A stretch of DNA of 64,000 bases from Pseudomonas citrullilanati. Lineage in GTDB: Bacteria > Pseudomonadota > Gammaproteobacteria > Pseudomonadales > Pseudomonadaceae. Each line of letters starts with the position of its first letter. The first letter of the stretch is position 1. The notes below the pieces were generated by a model that was not told the origin of the DNA, did no database searches, and saw only the letters and a program-made list of their open reading frames with translations. Both the position numbers and the translations under genes were made by a program. Below are positions 43,416 to 52,373 of the stretch, in pieces. The DNA is taken from positions 1 to 64,000 of the forward strand of contig NZ_JAUQOP010000013.1 of assembly GCF_030580855.1 (NCBI RefSeq), written 5' to 3'.

Positions 43416-44525
43416 ATGCTTCGGCTCCGACCTGTCACCCTTGCCGTTTGCCTGATGCCGCTCGTGTTGTCGGCGTGTGGCGACTCATCCACCGCGGCTG
43501 ATCCGCGCACATTGGCCCCGCTGGTCAGGGTCGCTGAAGTCCAGGGTTCCACCGATACCGTCCGTTCCTTCACCGGTGTCGTGGCTGCACGTGTCCAGAG
43601 CGACCTCGGGTTCCGGGTCTCGGGCAAGGTGCTTGAGCGGCTGGTGGACGCCGGCCAGGCCGTCAAGAAAGGCCAGCCGCTGATGCGTCTGGACCCCGTC
43701 GACCTGGGTTTGCAGGCACGTGCGCAGCAAGAGGCCGTCAGTGCGGCACGGGCCCGGGCCAAGCAGACCGCGGACGACGAGGCGCGCTACCGTGAGCTCG
43801 TCGCCGCCGGGGCGATTTCCGCTTCCGGCTACGACCAGATCAAAGCCGCTGCCGACACCGCGAAAGCGCAACTCAGCGCCGCCGAGGCCCAGGCCGATGT
43901 GGCCCGCAATGCATCGGGCTACGCCGTGTTGCTCGCCGACGCCGACGGCGTGGTGATGGAAACCCTCGCCGAACCGGGACAGGTCGTCAGTCCGGGCCAG
44001 CCTGTGGTCCGACTGGCCCGGGCGGGACAGCGCGAAGCCGTCGTGCAACTGCCCGAGACCCTGCGGCCCGCCGCCGGGTCTACCGCCCAGGCGACGCTGT
44101 ATGGCGGCACCGGCGGCGCCGTCACGGCGCGGCTGAGATTGCTGTCGGATTCGGCCGATCGGGTCACCCGTACCTTCGAGGCGCGGTATGTCCTTGAAGG
44201 AACGCTGGCCAATGCACCGCTGGGTTCGACCGTCACGCTTCGGATCGCCGCGGGGGCCGCCCAGGGCCAGGCGTTGCAAGTGCCGATCGCCGCGCTCTAC
44301 GACGCAGGCAACGGCACCGGCGTGTGGCGCATCGACGGGGAGCCGGCCAAGGTCACCTGGCGGCCCCTCCAGGTCCTGGGCTTGAGCGACGACACCGCGC
44401 GGGTCGCCGGCGATCTCAAGGTGGGCGAGCGGATCGTCGGGCTGGGTGCGCACCTGTTGCACGAGGGCGAGGCTGTCCGGCTGACCCCACAGGCTGAGGT
44501 GAAGGTTGCCGGGAGCCAGCCATGA
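43416..44525 (+). CDS. RND periplasmic adaptor (membrane fusion lipoprotein)
   Basis: 369 residues. Lipobox LVLSAC (Cys near 21), then ARVQSDLGFRVSGKVLERLVDAGQAV (barrel-sandwich, 50-75), a short alpha-hairpin with ARARAKQTADDEARYREL, the return strand VLLADADGVVMETLAEPGQVV and beta-barrel domain. The coiled-coil hairpin is short relative to MexE. ATG 43416 follows AGGGAACCT. Overlaps the RND gene by ATGA. Works with the pump encoded next and probably the divergently encoded outer-membrane factor. Confidence 0.92.
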   Translation: MLRLRPVTLAVCLMPLVLSACGDSSTAADPRTLAPLVRVAEVQGSTDTVRSFTGVVAARVQSDLGFRVSGKVLERLVDAGQAVKKGQPLMRLDPVDLGLQARAQQEAVSAARARAKQTADDEARYRELVAAGAISASGYDQIKAAADTAKAQLSAAEAQADVARNASGYAVLLADADGVVMETLAEPGQVVSPGQPVVRLARAGQREAVVQLPETLRPAAGSTAQATLYGGTGGAVTARLRLLSDSADRVTRTFEARYVLEGTLANAPLGSTVTLRIAAGAAQGQALQVPIAALYDAGNGTGVWRIDGEPAKVTWRPLQVLGLSDDTARVAGDLKVGERIVGLGAHLLHEGEAVRLTPQAEVKVAGSQP

Positions 44526-47500
44526 GCCTGAACCTGTCGGCCATCGCCGTGCGCGAGCGCGCCATCACCGTCTTCCTGATTGTCCTGATCGCCGTTGCCG
44601 GCACGCTGGCGTTCTTCAAGCTCGGACGGGCGGAGGACCCTCCGTTCACGGTCAAGCAACTGACTGTCATCACAGCCTGGCCGGGCGCCACGGCCCAGGA
44701 GATGCAGGACCAGGTCGCCGAGCCGCTGGAAAAACGCTTGCAGGAGCTGAAATGGTACGACCGCACGGAAACCTACACCCGTCCCGGCCTGGCTTTCACC
44801 ATGGTCTCGCTGCTGGATCGCACGCCGCCGTCGCAAGTGCAGGAGGAGTTCTACCAGGCGCGCAAGAAGCTCGACGACGAGGCTGCCAGGCTGCCGGCGG
44901 GCGTCATCGGGCCGCTGGTCAACGATGAATATTCGGACGTGACCTTCGCCTTGTTCGCCCTCAAGGCCCGTGGCGAACCGCAGCGCGTGCTGGTGCGCGA
45001 TGCCGAAGCGTTGCGCCAGCGCCTGTTGCATGTGGCCGGGGTGAAAAAGGTCAACATCATCGGTGAGCAGCCCGAGCGGATCTTTGTGTCCTTCTCCCAT
45101 GACCGGCTCGCCACCCTGGGCGTTTCCCCGCAGGACATCTTTGCCGCACTGAACAGCCAGAACGTGCTCACGCCTGCCGGTTCGATCGAGACCCGCGGGC
45201 CGCAGGTCTTCGTTCGGGTGGACGGCGCCTTCGACAAGCTGGAGAAGATCCGCGAGACGCCGCTGGCGATCCAGGGGCGCACGTTGAAGCTCTCGGACGT
45301 GGCCACTGTCGAGCGTGGCTACGAGGACCCGGCCACCTTTCTCGTGCGCAATAACGGCGAGCCGGCCCTGCTGTTGGGCGTGGTGATGCGCGAGGGCTGG
45401 AACGGCCTGGACCTGGGCAAGGCGCTGGACGCGGAGACGACCCGGATCAATGCAGGCATGCCGCTGGGGATGACACTGGCCAAGGTGACCGATCAATCGG
45501 TGAACATCAGCTCGGCTGTCGATGAGTTCATGATCAAGTTCTTCGTCGCCCTGTTGGTGGTGATGGTGGTCTGTTTCATCAGCATGGGCTGGCACGTCGG
45601 CGTGGTGGTCGCGGCCGCCGTGCCGTTGACGCTGGCCGTGGTGTTCGTGGTCATGGCGGCCACTGGCAAGAACTTCGATCGAATCACCCTGGGCTCGCTG
45701 ATCCTCGCCCTCGGCTTGCTGGTGGACGACGCCATCATCGCCATCGAGATGATGGTCGTGAAGATGGAAGAGGGCTACGACCGGATCAAGGCGTCGGCGT
45801 ATGCCTGGAGCCATACGGCCGCACCGATGTTGTCCGGTACGCTGGTCACGGCCATCGGCTTCATGCCCAACGGCTTCGCACAATCCACCGCCGGCGAGTA
45901 CACCAGCAACATGTTCTGGATCGTCGGCATCGCCCTGATCGCTTCCTGGGTGGTCGCGGTGGCCTTTACCCCGTACCTGGGGGTGAAGATGTTGCCGCAG
46001 ATCAAGCAGGTCGAAGGCGGTCACGCGGCCATCTACGACACCCGCCACTACAACCGTTTCCGCCGGCTGCTGACGCGCGTCATCGCGCGCAAGTGGTGGG
46101 TGGCGGGGACGGTCGTCACGACGTTTATCGTGGCGATCGTGGCAATGGGCCTGGTCAAGAAGCAATTCTTCCCGACCTCGGACCGGCCGGAGGTGCTGGT
46201 CGAAGTGCAAATGCCGTATGGCACCTCCATCGAGCAGACCAGCGCCGCCACGGCCAAGGTCGAGGCCTGGTTGCAAAAGCAAGAGGAGGCGAAGATCGTC
46301 ACCGCCTACATCGGCCAGGGCGCGCCGCGCTTCTACCTGGCGATGGCGCCGGAACTCCCCGACCCGTCGTTTGCCAAGATCGTGGTCCTGACCACCGATC
46401 AGGAGGCCCGGGAAACCCTCAAGTTCCGCCTGCGCGAGGCGGTCGCCGATGGCTTGGCCCCGGAGGCGCGGGTCCGCGTCACGCAGTTGGTGTTCGGCCC
46501 CTATTCGCCATTCCCGGTGGCCTATCGAGTGATGGGGCCGGACCCGACGACCTTGCGCGAAATCGCCGGCCGGGTGCGCGGCGTGATGCAGGCGAGCCCA
46601 TTGATGCGGACCGTCAACACGGATTGGGGCCCGCTGGCGCCGGCCCTGCATTTCAACCTCGACCAGGACCGCCTGCAGGCCGTGGGCCTGACGTCCAGTG
46701 CGGTTGCCCAGCAGCTGCAATTCCTCCTGGCGGGCGTGCCGATCACGGCGGTACGCGAGGACATTCGTTCGGTGCAGGTGGTCGGCCGCGCGGCGGGGGA
46801 GATTCGCCTCGACCCGGCCAGGATCGAGGGCTTCACCCTGGTAGGCGCTACAGGGCAGCGGGTTCCCCTGTCCCAGGTCGGCGAGGTCGATGTGCACATG
46901 GAGGACCCGATCCTGCGCCGGCGCGACCGCACGCCCACGATTACCGTGCGCGGCGACATCGCCGAAGGCTTGCAGCCGCCGGACGTGTCGAGCGCGATCA
47001 TCCAGCAATTGCAGCCGATCATCGACACGCTTCCCGACGGCTACCGGATCGAACAGGCCGGGGCTATCGAGGAGTCGGGCAAGGCCGGCAAGGCGATCGT
47101 GCCGCTGGTGCCGATCATGATTGCCCTGACACTGCTGATCATCATCGTCCAGGTGCGTTCGATCTCGGCGATGATCATGGTGTTTCTCACTGCGCCGCTG
47201 GGGCTGATCGGCGTGGTGCCGACCCTGCTGGTTTTCCAGCAGCCGTTCGGCATCAACGCGTTGGTCGGGTTGATCGCGCTGTCGGGCATCCTGATGCGCA
47301 ATACCCTGATCCTGATCGGGCAGATCCACCATAACGCACAGGAAGGGCTGGACCCGTTCCACGCCGTCATCGAGGCCACGGTCCAGCGCGCGCGTCCAGT
47401 CCTGTTGACGGCCCTGGCGGCGATCCTGGCGTTTATCCCGCTGACCCATTCGGTTTTCTGGGGAACGCTGGCCTACACGCTGATCGGCGGTACGTTAGTC

Positions 47501-47581
47501 GGCACCATCATGACGCTGGTGTTCCTGCCAGCGATGTATTCCATCTGGTTCAAGATCCGCCCCGTCCACCCGGCGCAATGA
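44522..47581 (+). CDS. RND efflux pump, HAE1-type (TriC-like subgroup)
   Basis: 1019 residues, 12 membrane helices and two periplasmic loops. The opening LSAIAVRERAITVFLIVLIAVAG, the LGRAEDPPFTVKQ segment and LDRTPPSQVQEEFYQARKKL mark the subgroup that contains TriC rather than MexB/MexF. The TM4 acid pair is GLLVDDAIIAIEMM; the C-terminal half has SGILMRNTLILIGQIHHN in place of the MexF-type Lys segment. TriC uses two adaptors in P. aeruginosa; here only one adaptor gene is present. Substrates unknown, perhaps biocides or metabolites. ATGA overlap with the adaptor gene. Confidence 0.93.
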   Translation: MSLNLSAIAVRERAITVFLIVLIAVAGTLAFFKLGRAEDPPFTVKQLTVITAWPGATAQEMQDQVAEPLEKRLQELKWYDRTETYTRPGLAFTMVSLLDRTPPSQVQEEFYQARKKLDDEAARLPAGVIGPLVNDEYSDVTFALFALKARGEPQRVLVRDAEALRQRLLHVAGVKKVNIIGEQPERIFVSFSHDRLATLGVSPQDIFAALNSQNVLTPAGSIETRGPQVFVRVDGAFDKLEKIRETPLAIQGRTLKLSDVATVERGYEDPATFLVRNNGEPALLLGVVMREGWNGLDLGKALDAETTRINAGMPLGMTLAKVTDQSVNISSAVDEFMIKFFVALLVVMVVCFISMGWHVGVVVAAAVPLTLAVVFVVMAATGKNFDRITLGSLILALGLLVDDAIIAIEMMVVKMEEGYDRIKASAYAWSHTAAPMLSGTLVTAIGFMPNGFAQSTAGEYTSNMFWIVGIALIASWVVAVAFTPYLGVKMLPQIKQVEGGHAAIYDTRHYNRFRRLLTRVIARKWWVAGTVVTTFIVAIVAMGLVKKQFFPTSDRPEVLVEVQMPYGTSIEQTSAATAKVEAWLQKQEEAKIVTAYIGQGAPRFYLAMAPELPDPSFAKIVVLTTDQEARETLKFRLREAVADGLAPEARVRVTQLVFGPYSPFPVAYRVMGPDPTTLREIAGRVRGVMQASPLMRTVNTDWGPLAPALHFNLDQDRLQAVGLTSSAVAQQLQFLLAGVPITAVREDIRSVQVVGRAAGEIRLDPARIEGFTLVGATGQRVPLSQVGEVDVHMEDPILRRRDRTPTITVRGDIAEGLQPPDVSSAIIQQLQPIIDTLPDGYRIEQAGAIEESGKAGKAIVPLVPIMIALTLLIIIVQVRSISAMIMVFLTAPLGLIGVVPTLLVFQQPFGINALVGLIALSGILMRNTLILIGQIHHNAQEGLDPFHAVIEATVQRARPVLLTALAAILAFIPLTHSVFWGTLAYTLIGGTLVGTIMTLVFLPAMYSIWFKIRPVHPAQ

Positions 47582-47648
47582 CGCAGGCCGTGGCCAGCGG
47601 GCGTCGGGTGGGCGAATGGCGCATCGATTGAGAAATGAAGAGGTGCTT

Positions 47649-48935
47649 ATGTTGAATCACGCAGGTCAGAAGCGAATCGTCGTCACCGGTACCGGCCTCG
47701 TCAGCCCCTTGGGTTGCGGGGTGGAGGAGGTCTGGCGGCGGTTGTTGGCCGGGCAGTCCGGTATTCGCCGGTTGGCCGACGACATCACCGAAGGCACGGG
47801 GGTGGCGGTCGGCGGCCAGGTGCCGTCGCTGGAGGACGATGCGGTCGCCGGTTACGCCCCGGAGCGGGTCATTGCGGCCAAGGATCGCAAGAAGATGGAT
47901 CGCTTCATCGAGTTCGCCCTGGTGGCCGCCGACGAAGCGTTGGCGCAAGCAGGCTGGCACCCGACCAGCAGCGCGGAGCAGGAACGCACCGCGACGATCA
48001 TCTCCTCGGGCGTGGGCGGCTTCGGCGCCATTGCCGACGCCATCCGCACCACGGACACCCGTGGTCCGCGTCGCCTGTCGCCGTTCTCTGCGCCGGCGTT
48101 CCTGGCCAATATGGCTGCCGGGCACGTGTCCATCCAGCATGGTTTCAAAGGCCCGCTCGGCGCGCCCATCACGGCGTGTGCCGCCGGGGTGCAGGCGATC
48201 GGTGATGCGGCGCGGCTGATCCGCAGCGGGGAGGCGGATATCGCCCTGTGCGGCGGTACCGAGGCGGCGATCGACCGCGTGACCCTGGGCTGCTTCGCGG
48301 CGGCCCGGGCGCTGTCCACCGGATCGGCCGAGCGTGCGCAGGAAGTCTCGCGGCCTTTTGACCGTGATCGTGATGGGTTTGTCATGGCCGAAGGGGCCGG
48401 GGTGCTGGTGATCGAATCCCTGGAGCATGCCTTGGCGCGCGGGGCCAGGCCATTGGCGGAACTGATCGGCTATGGCACCAGTGCCGATGCCTACCACCTG
48501 ACCGCCGGCCCGGAAGACGGCAACGGCGCGCGGCGCGCCATGGAACAGGCGCTGCGCCAAGCCGCTGTCAGCCCTGCGGATGTGCAGCACATCAATGCCC
48601 ATGCCACGTCCACCCAGGTGGGCGACAGCGGCGAACTGGCGGCGATTCGCTCGGTGTTCGGGCGTGATTCGGGCGTGGCGATCACCTCCACCAAATCCGC
48701 CACCGGGCATTTGCTGGGGGCGGCAGGCGGGGTCGAGGCGGTGTTTACCGTGCTGGCGCTGCGCGACCAGGTCGTACCACCCACGTTGAACCTGCATCAA
48801 CCCGACGAAGCGGCCGAAGGCCTGGACCTGGTCGGCCTGAGGTCGCGAAAAATGCCGATCACCCATGCACTGTCCAATGGGTTCGGCTTTGGCGGGGTCA
48901 ATGCCAGCCTGCTGTTACGTCGCTGGGAGGCTTGA
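47649..48935 (+). CDS. beta-ketoacyl-ACP synthase II paralogue (FabF-like)
   Basis: 428 residues. Thiolase-fold condensing enzyme with the Cys-His-His triad: Cys177 in ITACAAGVQAIGDA, His in INAHATSTQVGD, and His in KSATGHLLGAAGG; Lys of TSTKSA is present. It closely resembles FabF in layout but is probably an accessory copy, as the main fabF normally lies in the fab cluster with acpP. The start ATG 47649 has AGAGGTG. It follows the RND gene by 67 bases on the same strand and may be read from the same promoter; a link between the pump and fatty acyl chemistry is only a guess. Confidence 0.9.
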   Translation: MLNHAGQKRIVVTGTGLVSPLGCGVEEVWRRLLAGQSGIRRLADDITEGTGVAVGGQVPSLEDDAVAGYAPERVIAAKDRKKMDRFIEFALVAADEALAQAGWHPTSSAEQERTATIISSGVGGFGAIADAIRTTDTRGPRRLSPFSAPAFLANMAAGHVSIQHGFKGPLGAPITACAAGVQAIGDAARLIRSGEADIALCGGTEAAIDRVTLGCFAAARALSTGSAERAQEVSRPFDRDRDGFVMAEGAGVLVIESLEHALARGARPLAELIGYGTSADAYHLTAGPEDGNGARRAMEQALRQAAVSPADVQHINAHATSTQVGDSGELAAIRSVFGRDSGVAITSTKSATGHLLGAAGGVEAVFTVLALRDQVVPPTLNLHQPDEAAEGLDLVGLRSRKMPITHALSNGFGFGGVNASLLLRRWEA

Positions 48936-48961
48936 TGCCCTGATGTTGTAGATAGGCCGCT

Positions 48962-49051
48962 TTCGCGAGCAGGCTCGCTCCCACAGGGGCCAGGGGTGTG
49001 CAAGTGATTTTGCCCCCCCCTGGCCCCTGTGGGAGCGAGCCTGCTCGCGAA
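48962..49051. repeat. REPIN with perfect 35-base arms
   Basis: The arm at 48962-48996 (starting TTCGCGAGCAGGCTCGCTCC) is exactly complementary to 49017-49051, around a 20-base centre. It is the most regular hairpin in the window and may also end transcripts of the fabF-like gene. Confidence 0.95.
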
Positions 49052-49095
49052 GGCGGCCGGCTTTCATCAAAAACTCCAGGGTCACCCCCGGAGCC

Positions 49096-49142
49096 GTGGC
49101 GAGGGAGCTTGCTCCCGCCTGGGGCATTCGGCTGCCCCAGGC
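49096..49142. repeat. solo REP and adjoining 10-bp hairpin
   Basis: GTGGCGAGGGAGCTTGCTCCCGC begins at 49096. It runs into GCCTGGGGCA / TGCCCCAGGC (49117-49126, 49133-49142) with a six-base TTCGGC loop. The hairpin lies 16 bases beyond the SDR stop codon and lacks a T-run, so it could stabilise or end that transcript. Confidence 0.6.
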
Positions 49143-49158
49143 TGCTTGCATTCGCCGC

Positions 49159-49860
49159 CTACGCAATCGGTCGCAGGTAGACGCCGTTGCTCAAGTTCTG
49201 CTTGAGTTGGTGGCTGGTCTCATCGGCCAGCACCTCCGGCTGATCGTTGGCGACTCCTTCCAGCACACGTTGGACCACATCGTGGGGCGAGGCCTTTGGC
49301 ACGCCTTCGAGGCCCCGTGTCATGTCCGTGTCCACGAAGGCCACGTGCACGCCGACCACCAGGGTGCCCTGGCTGGCCAGCTGCAAGCGCAGGCCGTTGG
49401 TCAATGACCACGCGGCGGCCTTGCTGGCCGAATAGGTGACCGTGTTGGGCAGGTTGACCCAGCTCAAGGCCGAATGCATGTTGACGATCGCGCCGCCACC
49501 GTTTGCGGCCAGGACCGGGGCGAAGGCCAGGCTGGTGGCCAACGGCGCAACGGCATTGGTCTCGAACTCCTGGCGCAGGTTCTCCAGGCTGATGCCGGGG
49601 CCGGGCCGGTCGCCGTGGATGCCGGCGTTGTTGATCAGCAGCGTCAGGTCCTGCACACCCTCGACCGCTGCGGCGATGTCTTCAGGGCGGGTGACGTCGA
49701 GCTTGAGCGGCACCACGTTCGGTTGGGCTTGGACGGTGGCCGGATCGCGAGCCGCCGCATAGACCTTGGCGGCGCCCGCCGCGAGAAGGGCCTGCACGAA
49801 CGCCTTGCCCAAGCCACGATTGGCGCCGGTTACCAGGGCCACGCTGCCTTTGATTTGCAT
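49159..49860 (-). CDS. short-chain dehydrogenase/reductase
   Basis: 233 residues, classical SDR: cofactor loop VTGANRGLGKAF (about 10-21), LKLDVTRPEDI, LLINNAGIHG, and the catalytic Ser-x12-Tyr-x3-Lys as MHSALSW ... YSASKAA. The DVT after beta-3 and a basic residue in AAARDP suggest NADP(H) use. Substrate unknown. Starts 39 bases after the MFS gene, same strand; the pair is probably one operon governed by the divergent TetR-MarR protein. Ends in front of a hairpin at 49117-49142. Confidence 0.9.
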   Translation of the reverse strand: MQIKGSVALVTGANRGLGKAFVQALLAAGAAKVYAAARDPATVQAQPNVVPLKLDVTRPEDIAAAVEGVQDLTLLINNAGIHGDRPGPGISLENLRQEFETNAVAPLATSLAFAPVLAANGGGAIVNMHSALSWVNLPNTVTYSASKAAAWSLTNGLRLQLASQGTLVVGVHVAFVDTDMTRGLEGVPKASPHDVVQRVLEGVANDQPEVLADETSHQLKQNLSNGVYLRPIA

Positions 49861-49899
49861 GTTGAATCTCCAGGTGTCGAGGAAGAAAAAAGCGAGGCT

Positions 49900-51123
49900 T
49901 CAGCCCCGCAGGGGTTGTCTGGCGAAGTTGCCCCTCAGGGCGAACAGGACCAGGGCAATCAGGCAGGCCGTGAACTGGATGCCGCCCAAGGCCGTGACTG
50001 GCGCGAAAGGCAGGACCGAGGCCAGCCAGGTGGTCAGCGCGGCGGCCCCCATGGAAACAAAACCCAGCAGCGCGGAAGCCATTCCGGCCTCCTTGCCGAA
50101 AGGCCCCATGGCGATGGCCGTGCCCAGCGGGTTGGCCAGCCCCATGCCCCAGAGGAAGGTCACCATCGAAAGGGCGTAGCCACCCAGGCTGGGTTGGGCG
50201 GGGCCCACGAGCAGCAATGCACCGCCCGCCATGGCACAGGTGATTCCCAGCAGCGCGATGAGCGGGGCGCCGTGGCGGTGGGCCAGGCGCGGCGCCGCCA
50301 TGCCCGCGGCGAACACCACGAACACCGTGGCGGCGAAGTAAAGCCCGGTCTGCAACGACGTCAGGCCGAGGCCTTTCATCAGGATGGCCGGGGCCGCGGC
50401 GAACGATGCGAACAGTCCGCTCATCAGCAGGCTCATCGAAACGGCCGGCAGGATGAATCGCTTGTCCAAGGCCAGGCGTCGATAGGCGAGCGCCACGCTC
50501 TGGGCCGAATGCGGGGCGCGGCGGTCGGCGGGATGGGTTTCGCCCAGGCCGCGCACGTAGAAGAGGGCGAGGGCGACCCCTGCCAGCCCCACCAGGATGA
50601 AGATGGCGCGCCATCCGAGCGTGTCGGTCAGGACACTGCCCGCCAGCGGCGAAAACCCCGGCGCGGCGGCGGTGGCGATCATGGTCAGCGACAAGGCGCG
50701 GGCCAGGGTCTCGCCCTCGAACAGGTCCCGCGCAATCGCCCGGGACAGCACCGACGTCGCGCACACACCCAGCGCCTGGACGACGCGTCCGGCGATCATC
50801 ACCTCCAGGTTGGGCGCAAGGCCCGCGACGACAGTGCCGACGACGAAGATGCCAAGCCCGCCCAGCACCAGCTTCTGGCGGCCATAGCGGTCGGCCAGCG
50901 GCCCGACGATCAGTTGGCCGAGGGCGAACGTGATGAAGAAGCTCGACAGCGTCAAGCCCAGCTCGCGGGTGGTCACTCCGAGTTCGTCGCCAATGACCGG
51001 GAATGCCGGGAGGATGATGTTGGTGGAAAGCATGCCGATGGCGGCCAGTCCGGCCAGCAACGCCACGGTCCGGCCGGTCAAGGGTTGAAGTGCGTGGGCG
51101 GAATCGCTTGCGGAAGTCTTCAT
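49900..51123 (-). CDS. MFS drug transporter of the Bcr/CflA type
   Basis: 407 residues with 12 predicted membrane helices. Family marks: MLSTNIILPAFPVIGDELG (TM1), the loop-2 motif GPLADRYGRQK, QALGVCATSVLSRAIARDLF and GWRAIFILVGLAG. Bcr/CflA exporters pump small drugs and metabolites by proton antiport. Divergent from the TetR-MarR regulator, with paired ATGAT-N4-ATCAT sites between them, so its expression is likely de-repressed by a ligand of that regulator. Last codons followed by the SDR gene. Confidence 0.9.
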   Translation of the reverse strand: MKTSASDSAHALQPLTGRTVALLAGLAAIGMLSTNIILPAFPVIGDELGVTTRELGLTLSSFFITFALGQLIVGPLADRYGRQKLVLGGLGIFVVGTVVAGLAPNLEVMIAGRVVQALGVCATSVLSRAIARDLFEGETLARALSLTMIATAAAPGFSPLAGSVLTDTLGWRAIFILVGLAGVALALFYVRGLGETHPADRRAPHSAQSVALAYRRLALDKRFILPAVSMSLLMSGLFASFAAAPAILMKGLGLTSLQTGLYFAATVFVVFAAGMAAPRLAHRHGAPLIALLGITCAMAGGALLLVGPAQPSLGGYALSMVTFLWGMGLANPLGTAIAMGPFGKEAGMASALLGFVSMGAAALTTWLASVLPFAPVTALGGIQFTACLIALVLFALRGNFARQPLRG

Positions 51124-51203
51124 GCCTTTATAAGCCTGTTGAGTGATGCGGTTGCGTGGGCGGCCTGGCAGACAAAAAGTCAGCCGGCGGCAGTGTCGTC
51201 ATG

Positions 51204-51248
51204 TATGATGGTTATCATATTTATCGGCAAGCATGATGATCATCATGC
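51204..51248. promoter_or_regulatory. two ATGAT-N4-ATCAT operators between the MFS and TetR-MarR genes
   Basis: TATGAT-GGTT-ATCATA at 51204-51219 and GCATGAT-GATC-ATCATGC at 51231-51248 (perfect 18-base palindrome) share the core ATGAT-N4-ATCAT, centres 28 bases apart. The second lies 31 bases before the regulator's ATG. Confidence 0.7.
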
Positions 51249-51278
51249 AATCCGTCAAGCAAATAAATGGAGGCTCCC

Positions 51279-52373
51279 ATGAGGTATTCCTCAGGCCAGA
51301 CGGCAGAGCGCTACGAGAGCATTGTCGAAGAAGCATCCCGGTTGTTTCGCGCAAAGGGCATTGGTGGGGCGAGCATCGCCGAAGTGATGAAGGCATCAGG
51401 CCTGACCCATGGCGCGTTCTATGCGCATTTCGATTCCAAGGAAGCCCTGGCTTGCGCCAGCCTGGAATACGGGCTGGAGCAGTCGGCGCTGAAACTGCGG
51501 CAGACCCTCTCAGGCAGTGAAGTACCCAAGGAGGCGTTCCTGGCCATGTACCTCGGCGAGCAGCATCGCGATTGCCCGCAAGCCAGCTGTCCCGTGCCTG
51601 CGCTGGCGATCGACGTCGCGCGCGAGCCAGGGTTGCGACGTTCGTTTACCCAGGGGGTGGCCCGGATGATCGAGTCGTTGAGGTCCGGCCTGGCGTGGCG
51701 ACCGGGGCGATCCAGGGAGGATCAGGCCATCCGTTTCGTCGCCTCGATAGTGGGGGCGATGGTGCTCGCCCGGGCGGTCGACGACAGGGACTTCTCCGAT
51801 CGAATCCTGCGGGCGACTCGTGATGAGTTGCTGGATGACGACCGGCGCGCCGGACAGGCAGCATCGCAAGCGCCGACAGGGGCGGACGCGGTCGCCGAAG
51901 ATCCTGAATCGCAGTTATCTAGCGAGCTAGATAATAGCGAGCTGCAGGACTTAAAGGCAGGTATCGACTCCCCGCTGTCTTTCGCCTTGTACAGCGCTTC
52001 CAATCGAATGATGCGGCTCCACAAGCCATTGCTGGATCCGCTGGGCCTGACGTTCCCGCAGTACCTGGCGATGCTGGAACTGTTCAATCAAGCCCCCCGA
52101 TCGGTGGGCGAGCTGGGAGCCACGCTGGGCATGGACACCGGGACGATCACCCCGTTGCTCAAGCGCCTGGAGGCGTCCGGCAGGGTGACCCGCACCCGCG
52201 ACAAGGACGATGAACGGCGGGTGCTCGTTGCGCTGACCGCTGCCGGCGAGGCCTTGCGCGAAGAACTCCTGGCGGTCGGCGAGCGAATTGAGGCGGCTAG
52301 CTCGCTCACCGGCGAGGGGCAGCGGGCTTTGCGCGCTGCGTTGACGAAGTTCGGGGGAGGGTTAGAAGGCTAA
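51279..52373 (+). CDS. TetR-MarR fusion transcriptional regulator
   Basis: 364 residues in one unbroken frame. Residues 10-195 are a TetR repressor: helix-turn-helix ASIAEVMKASGLTHGAFYAHFDSKEAL (31-57), then a ligand domain with a Cys pair (Cys99, Cys104 in HRDCPQASCPVPALA). A 35-residue Asp/Ser/Ala-rich linker leads to a MarR domain of the OhrR branch (about 225-364): LSFALYSASNRMMRLHKPLL, LGLTFPQYLAMLEL, TITPLLKRLEASGRVTR and DERRVLVALTAAG. OhrR carries its peroxide-sensing Cys just before FALYS; here that residue is Ser. ATG 51279 has GGAGG upstream; an in-frame ATG at 51267 lacks one. Divergent from the MFS/SDR operon, its likely target. Confidence 0.9.
   Translation: MRYSSGQTAERYESIVEEASRLFRAKGIGGASIAEVMKASGLTHGAFYAHFDSKEALACASLEYGLEQSALKLRQTLSGSEVPKEAFLAMYLGEQHRDCPQASCPVPALAIDVAREPGLRRSFTQGVARMIESLRSGLAWRPGRSREDQAIRFVASIVGAMVLARAVDDRDFSDRILRATRDELLDDDRRAGQAASQAPTGADAVAEDPESQLSSELDNSELQDLKAGIDSPLSFALYSASNRMMRLHKPLLDPLGLTFPQYLAMLELFNQAPRSVGELGATLGMDTGTITPLLKRLEASGRVTRTRDKDDERRVLVALTAAGEALREELLAVGERIEAASSLTGEGQRALRAALTKFGGGLEG
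51915..51934. promoter_or_regulatory. 20-bp palindrome in the linker of the TetR-MarR gene
   Basis: TTATCTAGC-GA-GCTAGATAA has perfect nine-base arms and is AT-rich against a GC-rich background. It looks like a MarR-type operator lying just before the MarR-coding half. Confidence 0.55.

Noticed and set aside
44297..47449. 1050-codon minus-strand frame opposite the RND pump gene
   Set aside because: Same antisense effect; no ribosome site or recognisable domain.
44522..47581. Naming the pump TriC
   Set aside because: TriC systems have two adaptors and a different gene set; likeness alone does not justify the symbol.
49474..51282. 602-codon plus-strand frame opposite the SDR and MFS genes
   Set aside because: Antisense shadow covering two clear genes and their gap.
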